64,000 bases of DNA from Notospermus geniculatus (Eukaryota > Nemertea > Pilidiophora > Heteronemertea > Lineidae), in assembly GCA_002633025.1 (NCBI GenBank), contig NMRB01001193.1:4967-68966 (forward strand). Reading direction: 5' to 3'. Shown in pieces: positions 55,401-64,000 of the stretch (positions are counted from its first letter, which is position 1; every line of letters starts with the position of its first letter). A program made the translations under genes and the position numbers. The notes under the pieces are model-generated. The model worked only from the letters and a program-made list of their open reading frames with translations, ran no database searches and had not been told where the DNA came from.

Positions 55401-57245
55401 TCTTATTTGGATACATTGTAATCAACCTGAAACCATTCACATCATGAATGCACACATTCACATTTTAGTACCGGTATCTTTGAAGATCCTATCTGACACC
55501 TAATACATGTATGCATTAGGCTAATTGCTTGAACATTTCTGACATTTCAAATTCTTTGCCAACACAGAACATGCTAATGACCTATGTGTAGGGTACCAAT
55601 TAGTGAGGTCCGTGTTAGGTAAATGTAAAGTCAGTTCACACATACGCTCAGACAGTGATGTTGCACATTAGCACTTGAAACTGTTTAAAAGTGTCAGATC
55701 CGCCAAATATTTATATAGCAACAAGACAACACATTTTATTGCTATAAAATCTTACCGTTTTGTTTCACCACATTCGCTTTCATCGCCTTCCTCACAAAGA
55801 CTTTCTGCCAAGGAATAATGTCTGGAGAGAAAAAAGGTACAGACTGATAAGAAATGACACAAAAGACTGCAACCATATTAGAATTCCTGGAAGGTGCATG
55901 CCCTGACCAATGGGAGAGTTCCAGAGGTCAAAGCAGGTGCATGACCTGACCAATAGGAGAGTTCCAGAGGTAAAGGAAGGTGCATGCCCTGACCGAGTTC
56001 CAGAGGTCAAGGCAGGTGCAAGCCCTGACCAATAGGAGAGTTCCAGAGGTCAAGGAAGGTGCAAGCCCTGACCAAAAGGAGAGTTCCAGAGGTCAAGGCA
56101 GGTGCATGCCCTGACCAATAGGAGAGTTCCAGAGGTCAAGGAAGGTGCAAGCCCTGACCAAAAGGAGAGTTCCAGAGGTCAAGGCAGGTGCATGCCCTGA
56201 CCATAGGAGAGTTCCAGAGGTCCTGGAAGGTGCATGACCTGACCAATAGCCTAGGCCCGGGAGTTCCAGAGGTAAAGGAAGGTAGGCTACATGCCGCCCT
56301 GATCAATAGGAGAGTCCCAGAGGTCAAGGCAGGTGCATGACCTGACCAATAAGGAGATCCAGAGGTTCTGGAAGGTGCCCTGACCAATAAGAGAGTTCCA
56401 GAATTCAAGGAAGGTGCATCCCCTGACCAGTAGGAGAGTTTCAGACATCAAGGCAAGTGATGACCTGGCCAGTAGGAGAGTTCCAGAGGTCAAGGCAGGT
56501 GCATTCGAGAGCCTGCCCAATAGGAGAGTTCCAGAGGTCCTGGAAACTGCATACCCTGACCAATAAGAGAGTTCCAGAGGTGCATTCGAGAGCCTGACCA
56601 ATAGGAGAGTTCCAGAGATCCTGGAAAGTGCATGACCTGACCAATAGGAGAGTTCCAGAAGTAAAGGAAGGTGCATGACCTGACCAATAGGAGAGTTCCA
56701 GAGGTCAAGAAGGTGATGACCTGACCAATAGGAGAGTTCCAGAGGTCAAGAAGGTGATCACCTGACCAATAGGAGAGTTCCACAGGTCAAGAAGGTGATG
56801 ACCTGACCTAGGAGAGTTCCATAGGTCAAGAAGGTGATCACCTGACCAATAGGAGAGTTCCACAGGTCAAGAAGGTGATGACCTGACCAATAGGAGAGTT
56901 CCAGAGGTCAAGAGGTGATGACCTGACCTAGGAGAGTTCCATAGGTCAAGGAAGCCGCATTTTTCTTGTAGAACGATAATCTCCATCCACTGCTATCAGA
57001 GGTTTTCGGCTCTGGGCAGCGGAAATACTAAGTATGCTTGTGCGTTTTTCTGGGCCACCCTGTATAATAGAATAGAGAAGCATGTGAACCACTGACCTTT
57101 TTGACCCCGCCCCTGAGCCATGATCACGATGTGGACGCAGACTGTCCAAGTCTACTGAGCGTCTGTTGCTGCTAGAACACCCTCCATTGGAAGTGTCATC
57201 GTCCGAAAACTGGAGTGAGTTTTCGGAAGGGTCTTTCAACGACAT
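48517..57245 (-). CDS. CLOCK: CLOCK-type bHLH-PAS circadian transcription factor, incomplete
   Basis: Nuclear activator that pairs with a BMAL/CYCLE partner on E-boxes to drive circadian transcription. Exons on the minus strand: 57245-57097, 55821-55756, 55271-55123, 54786-54695, 53914-53825, 53298-53175, 52613-52509, [missing], 52176-52029, 51662-51523, 51258-51125, 50723-50584 (cut by N), 50146-49969, 49481-48517. All observed junctions are GT/AG in phase. In order: Ser- and acid-rich N-terminus; bHLH ([22 protein letters not shown]); [25 protein letters not shown] ([24 protein letters not shown]); end of PAS-B ([35 protein letters not shown]); coiled coil ([15 protein letters not shown]); glutamine-rich tail. 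The N-terminal half of PAS-B is missing at the N at 52245. It could equally be called NPAS2-like; invertebrates have one gene. Confidence 0.95.
49565..49744. mobile_element. GGCCGGTTGCACAAA MITE, copy 2
   Basis: GGGGCCGGTTGCACAAAA and TTTTTGTGCAACCGGCCCC are near-perfect inverted ends of a 180-bp element with GTTAGC/GCTAAC words inside. It lies in the last CLOCK intron, about 85 bp from the Q-rich exon. Confidence 0.9.
49969..50146 (-). CDS. CLOCK: CLOCK coiled-coil exon
   Basis: Reads [20 protein letters not shown] then [15 protein letters not shown], a heptad-like segment that matches the position of the human CLOCK segment preceding the Q-rich tail (IHRQQEELRKIQEQL), which forms a coiled coil with a partner protein. 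Donor ACCG|GTAGGT. Confidence 0.85.
50583..50583. other. Single-N assembly join inside a CLOCK exon
   Basis: The exon 50723-50584 reads to LSRLPATVI and stops at the N. On the far side the sequence is an inverted-repeat type (GAGCCAGACGCGGAGTG and CGTCTGGCCAAGCGAG), not exon. Some CLOCK coding sequence between here and 50146 is probably lost. Confidence 0.8.
51740..52016. mobile_element. CAGGGGCGGATCCAGG element, long copy
   Basis: CAGGCACGAATCCAGGGGG at the left and CTGGATCTGCCCCTG at the right. The interior (TTTCAAAATTTTCTGG, CCCCCCCCTATTTTT) aligns with 40038-40296. It ends 13 bp from CLOCK exon 52176-52029. Confidence 0.85.
52029..52176 (-). CDS. CLOCK: CLOCK exon with C-terminal half of PAS-B
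   Basis: Acceptor AATTTTTCAG, then frame [40 protein letters not shown] and IVCTNTVV. This is one of the best conserved parts of CLOCK. It needs one base from an upstream exon, but the nearest upstream exon found (52613-52509) ends before PAS-B begins, so one or more exons are missing between them. Confidence 0.93.
52245..52245. other. Single-N join where PAS-B exon should be
   Basis: Lies between CLOCK exons 52613-52509 and 52176-52029. About 75 residues of PAS-B expected from the family are absent. The sequence right of the N (52246-52480) is the same interspersed repeat as at 7495-7872, which also abuts a single N. Confidence 0.85.
52246..52480. repeat. Interspersed repeat next to a single-N join
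   Basis: Contains GGGACCGAAACTTGGTGCCG, GTCATCTGACCTAGGGGTAC and TCAATAGCTCCAGCGGTTAC, shared with 7660-7740. It also holds GGACAACGGACGACGGACGC. Confidence 0.7.
52768..53162. mobile_element. Long foldback element, arms about 75 bp
   Basis: AGGATTAGCACCTTTCCGAC at the left is mirrored by its complement at the right; arms continue through ACGAGAACGAATTGTAGTCC. The interior has AAATCG and TACGACT words in both orientations. It is in a CLOCK intron and its right end lies 13 bp from exon 53298-53175. Confidence 0.9.
53428..53812. mobile_element. 385-bp near-perfect hairpin in CLOCK intron
   Basis: AAAGGGACTAGGAAAATTTT at the left and its complement at the right; the arms of about 165 bp differ by only a handful of bases (CAATTAACTGTTAATTACTG, GTGACGTGGTGAAT). 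The unpaired centre is about 60 bp around 53620. It ends 13 bp from CLOCK exon 53914-53825. Confidence 0.92.
54857..55148. repeat. 146-bp tandem duplication overlapping the CLOCK bHLH exon
   Basis: Unit 1 is 54857-55002 and unit 2 is 55003-55148, essentially identical. Unit 2 contains the last 26 bases of the bHLH exon (minus-strand end at 55123) and its donor. Unit 1 therefore carries a second copy of those exon bases and of the donor (GT at 54976-54975) inside the intron. Confidence 0.95.
55123..55271 (-). CDS. CLOCK: CLOCK bHLH exon
   Basis: Encodes the basic region and both helices: [20 protein letters not shown] then [20 protein letters not shown] and AIAFLKKHN. The E, R and K residues of the basic region that contact E-box DNA in CLOCK are kept (SEKKRR). 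The donor AATG|GTAGGC is duplicated 146 bp downstream. Confidence 0.95.
55885..56960. repeat. Large minisatellite, about 43-bp unit, some 25 copies
   Basis: Variants of GACCAATAGGAGAGTTCCAG plus AGGTCAAGGAAGGTGCATG repeat for over 1 kb. Unit length varies from about 38 to 53 bp and copies differ in short indels, with a shorter subtype (AAGAAGGTGATGACCTGACC) from about 56700 onward. It lies in CLOCK intron 1, immediately before the segment leading to exon 57245-57097. Minus-strand open frames across it are an artefact. Confidence 0.97.
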
Positions 57246-58140
57246 TATCCGTTTTCCATCTCATTGGTTCATTATATAATACGCAGCTCACACCAGTTCT
57301 TTTACAGACGAATCTATAATTCAGGGCCCAATTAGCAGTGATTAGGCTATAGTTCACACATTTCAGTATGAGTCAGTTCATGGTGGACATAGGCAGACAG
57401 ATATAGCGAGGTCATTATGTGTTACAACAAAGTAGCCAACTCACAACCCTACAAACGAACTATTGAACTCCTGTTATCGTTTGGAAATCGGCAGTATTCA
57501 TCATTAAGATCTTTCATAATGTCCAAATCCAATATCAAACTTGTTGGATCCCTGACTGAATCATATCCAGTTGTGGCAATTTCCATATTCATAAACGCAC
57601 ACCACGAGAAAGTATCCCATAACCAGATATAAACTTGAGGATCCTAGATTAATAAGTTCATGTATGTACCATATACATAGTATTCCACTAGTGATGACAT
57701 AACAACCCTTGATCATGCGCAGTCAGACGCCATCTGTTCGCCTGGTCGGCCGACACGCGTCACATGACCACATAAGTCCCGTGACCATTAGCACATGGGA
57801 CAAAAAGCGCCATTTGGAGGAAATACAAGGACGCGGCAGTGGGTCAGCTTTGTAATGGTAAATGCTATTCAATAGCATAAGAATATTAGCTGAGCCACTG
57901 ACGCGTGCGCTTTGTTGCGCTATAGCATTGCTATAGGCCTATCCCTCTGTCCCTGCCTTTACCAAAGGAATGACCTAAATGGATTCATTGGCGATAGAGC
58001 GTACTTCGACGACCTAGGCCTAATATAATACAAGTAATAATGACTTCGATAATGACTGCAATAATCGACCAGTGGAGCCACTGACGTATTCATGTAAATT
58101 GTATGGTGTGGGTGGGCCATTGATCCGCATCAATAAATGA
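57246..58140. promoter_or_regulatory. CLOCK 5' flank
   Basis: Upstream of the CLOCK start codon. No perfect CACGTG is seen within the first 900 bp; there is GCGTCACATGACCACAT near 57760. GC rises between 57715 and 57910. The transcription start is not determinable from sequence alone. Confidence 0.4.
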
Positions 58141-59360
58141 AGGGGTGCATACCAAAACGACCTAAGTCAGACTTAGGCTGTTTTGACATGGTTGCACTGC
58201 AGTGCTCCTCATACCTTTCCCCACCTGCTTATTATATGGTTTGCCTACAGGTACTGCCCTCTATTGTTGAAAAATACAGGCAAAGTTTGTGATCCCAGTG
58301 CAGAAATGACCTAAGTCAGACTTAGGTTGTTTTGGCCCGAACAGTTGCTGACTTAGGCTATTTTCAAGGGCGTAGGCTGGGGGGGTGCACAGGGTGCACG
58401 TGCACCCTCCCACAGCAGTGAGAGAGTTCCGCTCTGGCAAGCAGAAAAAAATCAACCCTGTAATCGTGTAGATTTTGGCTAAGAATAGTGCTGAAATCAC
58501 GTCTCAGAGCATCCAGATTCCAAAATTTTTTGGGGCAGGACCCCCAGACCCCCCTCCAGAACACACCTTTCTTACTTTTCAGCATTACTGTGAAACTTCA
58601 TGCCTACACCAGCTGCATGAGTTCCGCTTTTGCAAAAATGTGCACCTCCCCAGGCTCAGACCAGCCTACGCCCTTGATTTTTGTGCTGACTTAGGCTGTT
58701 TTTACATGCAAACGAACTGACAATGGCTAGAAACTGTCTACTAGAGTTACTGAAGGTCATTCGTGTTTTTGACGTTTTCAGTTGTTTTTGGTGTGTATTA
58801 AAAAAGGTACTGCTTCTAATCAATGACCATTAAATACTGAGTTTCTAAGAAAGCCGACTTTAAACGATTTCCAAATTATGAATGGGTAAATATGTCCGAT
58901 ATTGTTTTCCATGACTTAGGTTGTTTTGGCATGTAACAGAATGTGTGTGTTGTTGCGCCTACTACAGTGTACAAAATGATACTGGCAGCCTTCTTATTGC
59001 CTTGAATCAACTGTAACTAATGATAATGCGACAATAGGCATATGTAGGTGGAATAAATTCTAATGATTTTGGTGGTTTGCGTGTGCAAAAATCCTGACTT
59101 AGGTCATTTTGCCGGGGAAAAATACTTGACTTAGGTGGTTTTGCCTCGTCAGGACCTGCCTCAAAACAGAAAACGCCCATTATCTCCCAATGTTATTATG
59201 TAAAAAGTGTTCCTATTTCACAAAATGGAATTACCCACGCCCCTGTACGTTCAAAAATATATTTTTCAATTCCTACCCATGCAGATTAAAAAATAGAGTT
59301 TTTTGCCTCTCCTAAAAAATGGTCAAAAGTGACTTAGGTCGTTTTGGCATGCACCCCTTC
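58141..59360. mobile_element. 1.2-kb TIR element with reiterated GACTTAGG motif
   Basis: GGGGTGCATACCAAAACGACC at the left and its near complement GGTCGTTTTGGCATGCACCCC at the right form terminal inverted repeats of about 28 bp with TGACTTAGG inside. The core GACTTAGG(T/C)TGTTTTGGC recurs at least six more times internally (near 58165, 58315, 58350, 58683, 58913, 59095, 59127). No transposase frame is visible. Another element (58370-58677) is nested within it. Confidence 0.88.
58370..58677. mobile_element. Nested GGCGTAGGCTGG element
   Basis: AAGGGCGTAGGCTGGGGGGG at the left and CAGCCTACGCCCTT at the right are inverted ends. Inner sequence (CAAAATTTTTTGGGGC, CCCCCCTCCAGAAC) resembles the interior of the CAGGGGCGGATCCAGG elements, so the two families share a core. 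Confidence 0.8.
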
Positions 59361-59626
59361 AAATGTCCCTCTATCCGCGCAACCCCGCCCTCCTCGAAAT
59401 TGCAGCTCTGCGGTGCCCAAGGTAGCGACGGGTGTAGCGAGCGCTAAAAAACCTCTGCTCTCAGGATGGCAGGTCTCATTCCACAATAAAGAATTAGGCC
59501 TATCACATGATATAGCTATCCATATCGTGCAGTACTTGAAATTTTCGTCATTTATGGTTTTTGAAACAGGGCCGTCGCCGTCGTCTGCCTGCAGCGAAGC
59601 GGGCTCGGCGGCAGACGACGAGGGCG

Positions 59627-59903
59627 GTAGTTTGGTTCCCGAACTCACCGCTAGGCGCAGAAGAGTTCGGTATCGGCCTCGTTTGACCTTGACCTCACAC
59701 ACAGAATTCTGTGTGTCTGACGTCACAGAGGATAGACTGGTTCCTGGTTCCAACATACCGTGAGCTATGTTGGGATCGCGAACCAGTCTATCCTCTGTGA
59801 CGTCAGACACACGGAATTCTGTGTGTGAGGTCAAGGTCAAACGAGGCCGATACCGAACCCTTTTGGCCCTAGCGGTGGGTTCGGGAACCAAACTACGAGG
59901 GCG
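59627..59903. mobile_element. Foldback element, arms about 130 bp
   Basis: GGGCGGTAGTTTGGTTCCCG at the left pairs with CGGGAACCAAACTACGAGGGC at the right; arms run through TTTGACCTTGACCTCACACA and CTGACGTCACAGAGGATAGA to a short centre around 59762. Both arms hold a TGACGTCA-like site and a nuclear-receptor-like TGACCTTGACCT pair. Confidence 0.92.
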
Positions 59904-61683
59904 GGAGGGAGTTGCAGCGGGAAACTGTCCACGCATTGATGTTTTTAGTGTTCAACTCCAATTAGGCCTACAATGGAATAAACATGGCCTTTTATAACAT
60001 TCTTTCGAAGGAACTGTTCCAATCTCAAAAAGCAGCCGAAAACCCGTGTATCCGGCCTGAAATCTGAGACTGAGCTGCGTCACCGATCACGTGGCCTTTT
60101 GAATTTCCCGCGTTCAGTGGTTTGTTGAAACATGGCGGGTCTCGATCGGTGCTGGTTGCCAACGAGCTGATATTCACTGAGTAGATAAAAGTGGATAAAC
60201 GAAATCCTTCATGAGACTCTGGACCCTACGACGACGAATGTACAGCCGGGCAGATGGAGAATAAAGGTACTGTAGGCTAAGTGCTGATACGGAACAGGAG
60301 TAGCTCTGAATAGTAGAATAGGCCCTACGTAGGCTACCGTACCGAACCATGGACTATAGATTGACGATAGGCAGGCCTATGTAGGATGGTATTGGGGGGA
60401 GGGGGGGGGCTGTTGCTGCCCGTGTTGCTGTTTCTTTGGCTCTGTGTTGCACCCATTGTTTGGGAAGTAAAATACATGTACTCGAAATCATTGCTGCGCC
60501 CCCACGCCCCCCTGAAAAGTAGGGCCTATTCATATTAATTCATAAAACAAGTGTGACTATCCTTTGTTCAGCACAAAAGATAAGTATCCACTTTGACAGT
60601 AGGCCTATACTGTTTATGGGCTTTAATTCTGTCACTGTTGTATTATGTAGGGGAAATCTGGCTAACGGGAACAAATTCAGATGTTACACCAGTACATGTA
60701 GGCCTATATGAATCTGACTGCAGGCAGTGGCAGAGGTAGATTGGGGGGGGGGGAGTTCAGTAGGCCTACTAAGTGATGCCCCCCCTCCATGCTACAAACT
60801 ATGGTGTTTTTCATGGTTTTGAGTGTTTTCAGAGCAGGGTGCCACTTATTTATAAAGCGCAGTTTGGGATATGAGTTAGCATCGCTTGAAATTGTCGTGA
60901 AAATAGGCTGCTCTCTATGATAGTTTACATGTATTTGTTTCTAAGGCGAGTGTCATGACAAGTGTCACTCTAGTACACAATATCTTCTAATGTTTTCTCT
61001 GCAAATAATTCCCTCTGCAAGTGCAAAAGCAGTCCTAAATCCACCATGGAAAGAACCCAGTTGAATACATGTGACAGAAATATTTTATTAATGGATATGG
61101 ATTAGCCCCAGTGAGTTGACCTAGAATGCCTTTATTATTCCGTGAGATTTATATGGAACTATTCCTGGTGCAGCTAATTTGTAAATCATATATCACGGAC
61201 ACTTTAAAGGAGCTGGACGTCCAAGTTGTAAACACTCACTCACTGGTTCTCTATCCACGCGACGCCTGCGGTGCTGCCACCTATTGTCGGTGATATGTAT
61301 TGTACTGACGTGGATTGATGTGAGTGAGTTGCATTGGACCGGGCACCAGTCTAACGATCACGGGGCGCTACTGGTGCGGTCACCTTCACGAAGGAATAAA
61401 ACTAGTTTGCCGACCACTGTTTGTAAACAAACTGGTTTGTTTACAACTTGGACGTCGAACTCCTTTAATAGTTAGTGGGCGGCCTAACTTGCAAAAAACA
61501 TTTTTCACATGTTTTAAGATGTGTTTCCTAAGGACATTTGTGGGCACTCGTTTACTTTTTCTGATAATATACAGTAATTACAGCCCTTTTGATTAAAGAA
61601 CCAATATGTTAATTCGATGCCCTTGACTGAATGAGGAACCCACAAACTAACGCCACGACGTGGCACTGTTAGGCCGTTTTTTT
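59904..61683. other. Mostly unassigned region
   Basis: Contains G-runs at 60386-60408 and 60743-60753. A pair of related segments, TAAAGGAGCTGGACGTCCAAG (61206) and TTGGACGTCGAACTCCTTTAA (61449), are inverted and bound a 260-bp probable MITE. The possible exon at 60254-60266 is described separately. Confidence 0.5.
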
Positions 61684-62570
61684 TTAATTAGTTGGTTTAC
61701 AGGAAATTTGGTAGGAAATCTGAAGTCGGAGGGGAAAAAAAATAAAAAAAATAATCAACATTTACTGATTTTTTTTTTGAAATATATCCTGACATGCTCT
61801 ACGGAGAAGAGGAGGAAGAAATATTTCCACCATGATGGCTCCCAATCACTATTTTTTCGACATCAAGAAGCTGAAACACAACATCAGCAGGAAAAAATAA
61901 CTGAGAAATTTGAAGTTTTATTTTTTTCAGAGGTTTATTTTTATGCACAGGATCGGAGGAGAAAAAAAACACCTAAAATCCAATTTTATTTTTTTTCTGA
62001 ATTTGGCAATTTCAACGTCGGCGGTCCCGTAAACCAAGTAATAAAAAAAAAAGGTCTTAGTGTAAGACCCGTAAGTTCCTATTTTCTAACAGTATTTCCA
62101 TTTAGTTCTTGTCCCAAAATAAACCACTCTGTTTGGTTCAATTTTGATGTTTGATATCAAAGTTCTCAATATATCACTCTTCTGTTCTTTAGAAATGCCA
62201 CAGGATGCCAATATTGACAATGTCTTTGGGGGAAATTCTGGAAAATTGTGTAGAAAAATGTACAGTTTTTTATGGTGCAATGTCAACAGCTAAAAAAGCG
62301 ACGTCGATATGTCATTCGGGTCTTATACTCACTGCGCCATCTGTTATTACAGTTTGTCACGCGGGTTCCCCATTATTACATCATTTAGAATACCATCAAT
62401 ATTCTTAATAAAGTTATAGACAAAATTACTAATACATGTATTCAGTTTTTTTTAAATTGATTGGTAATAATTGGCAGGAATTTAAAAGGTTTGTTACGGT
62501 ACTCTTGTTCTTTGTGCAGGAATTACAATCGTTGATGAAGCCCCGTCTTTTGCACGGGAGATAGGCACAG
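60254..62570 (+). CDS. Possible first exons of an unidentified gene
   Basis: ATG at 60254 reads MENK and meets the donor AAAG|GTACTG at 60266. A segment with a good acceptor (CTGTTCTTTAG) at 62193 continues in phase as EMPQDANIDNVFGGNSGKLC. A third segment, 62520-62570, is bounded by TTTGTGCAG and CACAG|GTAAGC and is open as ITIVDEAPSFAREIGT. I could not find a donor that joins the second and third in one frame, and I recognise no domain. Treat as a weak candidate for a gene running off the right end. Confidence 0.22.
61684..62040. mobile_element. TTGGTTTAC TIR element, A/T-run rich
   Basis: AGTTGGTTTACAGG and CCCGTAAACCAAG are inverted ends; the interior has long A and T runs and GAAGTCGGAGGGGAAAAA-like words. 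The region at 24865-25215 next to the N gap (TTTGGTTTACGGGC, GGAGGCAATAAAAG) looks related. Confidence 0.6.
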
Positions 62571-63370
62571 GTAAGCAACTGGCTGTAGGCGAATGTGGCT
62601 TAAGAGCTTTCAATAGAATCCTACTATCATGGGTTCCAGGGACCCAGTAGCTTAAAGCGTGCACGCAAATCCTTTAGTGCAGGCTGATAGTAAATAATAG
62701 GTGGCCCTCAAGTGGACAGTAGCTTTTACGCACGCCGGAGTTTTGAGTCAATAAAGGTCCCTGATTCCCAACAAAAAGTGTGCTATAGCTGCATAATGAG
62801 GAGGTAGCCTAATTTTTTCTACTACCATTTGATGGCGCTGCGACCGTATCCACTTTTCCACTGTGACGTTGTTCGGAACGTCAACGTCACACTGCCGTGA
62901 CGTTGTGGCTTCATGCTCGCACCGCACATTGCCACGGAGATGACGTCCTGCGCACACTGCCACGGAGATGACGTCCTGAAGACAATGAAGAGGCCTGATA
63001 TGGTCGCAGCGACATCTTTCCGTGGAGAAGTGGCGACCTCCTCATTCAGAATTGCTTTAGACTCACATGCCGATCAATATGAAATGCACAAGCCTTTGGC
63101 CAATCTGCTTCAGATCTGCTGAAAACAACAGATCTAAAAAATAAAACATCTTTATGCTCAAAAAATTTCTTAAGTTATGCAATTTCAAATTCCGATTATA
63201 ATATTATGCCGTGATGTGGTTGTGTTGTGCCATGATTTTATTCTGTAATCACTTCTTACACATGAACAGTTCTTTTATTAAATTTTGCACTTGCAAACTG
63301 CACACAGCGCTGGTGATGAAAACCACAATATCACAAACCTAGAATAGAATCCTACAATCATGGTCTAATA
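62571..63370. other. Region without recognised gene
   Basis: A 26-bp word (CACACTGCCACGGAGATGACG...) occurs twice in tandem around 62930-62980, and TGACGT words are frequent at 62860-62970. No exon or RNA gene is recognised. Confidence 0.45.
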
Positions 63371-63996
63371 CAAGCTGTGCTTCCACTAGAGCTTTTAAAC
63401 CCGGTCTTAATAGTAGGCCTACCGGTGTCTATCTGCATATAAATAAGACCGGATATTTCACAGCTTGCGCTTCCACAACAGGGTTTCAGGTTACCGGTAG
63501 TTGGTTCGGCTACAGATGGCGATACGTGGAGTGAATCGCATGTTGTTTAGTACTTTTGAGCATGTGCAATGTCGCAAGCCATCTTAAGCCACCTGTCACC
63601 GATCATAATACTACAAATACACCCGGACTTATTGCCATTCCACTAGAGAATGGCAATAAGAGAAAACACCGATGTTGGTCCGGTTCTAATTCGATTCGGA
63701 GTATAGAGGCTATGCACTGACGTCATCAAATGACGTCATCAATGGGTATGACGCCACGTGTTGGATGGAAAACGGACGGAGCACGTGGTCAGATGCACTG
63801 CGTCAGCATATGTCACAACGTTCCATCCAACATGGCGTCACCTCGCTGATGACGTCACGTGCATAGCCTCTATACTTGGCTATGCTATCTGAGCCTAATA
63901 CGTAGCGGAACCGGGCTTATTAAACACGGACATCCTGTAATGGAAGCAGAATAAACCCAGACAAACCGGCTTTTTCTGTAATGGAAGTGCAGCTAC
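63371..63996. mobile_element. TIR element with nested insert at window edge
   Basis: AGCTGTGCTTCCACTAGAG at the left resembles the complement of CTGTAATGGAAGTGCAGCT at the right; AAACCCGGTCTTA and AACCGGGCTTATTAAAC-type inner words recur. The element at 63700-63880 sits inside it. Confidence 0.6.
63700..63880. mobile_element. Foldback MITE with TGACGTCA sites
   Basis: AGTATAGAGGCTATGCAC at the left and GTGCATAGCCTCTATACT at the right are perfect 18-bp inverted ends. The interior has three TGACGTCA sites and two CACGTG E-box-type words. Confidence 0.88.
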
Positions 63997-64000
63997 AAAT

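Noticed and set aside
56136-56783. Several minus-strand open frames of 67-129 codons with LELSYWSG-like repeats
   Set aside because: They read across the 43-bp minisatellite; frames change with every indel between units and there is no start or splice logic.
59334-59936. 200-codon minus-strand open frame with RVRYRPRLTLTSHTEF appearing twice in related form
   Set aside because: The repeated peptides arise because both arms of the 59627-59903 palindrome are read; a matching plus-strand frame shows the same. No intron or family support.
61660-62154. 164-codon plus-strand open frame rich in Lys and Phe
   Set aside because: Composition follows from A and T runs inside an inverted-repeat element; no domain, and the frame spans both element ends.

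Overview
The window is animal nuclear DNA. Genes are split into short exons with GT/AG junctions, introns are long, and the sequence is dense with short inverted-repeat (MITE-like) elements, minisatellites and tRNA-derived SINEs. Four genes can be rebuilt exon by exon. The presence of an EF-hand nicotinamidase, an enzyme vertebrates lack, a single CLOCK-type gene with a very long glutamine-rich tail, and frequent AGGCCTA, ACATGTACATGTA and CCGGTACCGG words suggest a marine invertebrate. An echinoderm or other non-vertebrate deuterostome is my best guess, but the species is not proven by the sequence.

Layout. Positions 1-2421 hold no recognisable gene, only a 289-bp tandem duplication. Positions 2422-9181 (minus) carry RECQL5, a RecQ-family helicase with the RECQL5-specific RNA polymerase II binding regions. 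Positions 9452-30340 (plus) carry an MGAT4A/B-type N-acetylglucosaminyltransferase; it starts 270 bp from RECQL5 in a head-to-head arrangement, and its last exon is present twice (30281-30340 and 31255-31314). Positions 32099-39413 are a gene-free, repeat-rich interval. Positions 39414-46079 (minus) carry an EF-hand nicotinamidase. Positions 48517-57245 (minus) carry CLOCK (bHLH-PAS). Positions 57246-64000 hold several large inverted-repeat elements and, at low confidence, the first exons of an unidentified plus-strand gene.

Functionally the genes are mostly unrelated: DNA repair and transcription-associated genome stability (RECQL5), Golgi N-glycan branching (MGAT4), NAD salvage (nicotinamidase) and circadian transcription (CLOCK). 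The one suggestive pairing is a NAD-salvage enzyme directly downstream of CLOCK, on the same strand and about 2.4 kb away, since NAD metabolism and the clock are coupled in other animals.

Assembly caveat. Besides N runs at 14610-14623 and 25218-25763 there are four isolated single Ns (7873, 23085, 50583, 52245). Two of them cut straight through coding exons (RECQL5 at 7873, CLOCK at 50583), and one sits where a conserved CLOCK PAS-B exon should be (52245). The MGAT4 exon carrying the LEDD metal-binding motif is also missing and probably lies in the 546-bp gap. The apparent gene lesions are therefore most likely assembly losses, not biological ones.
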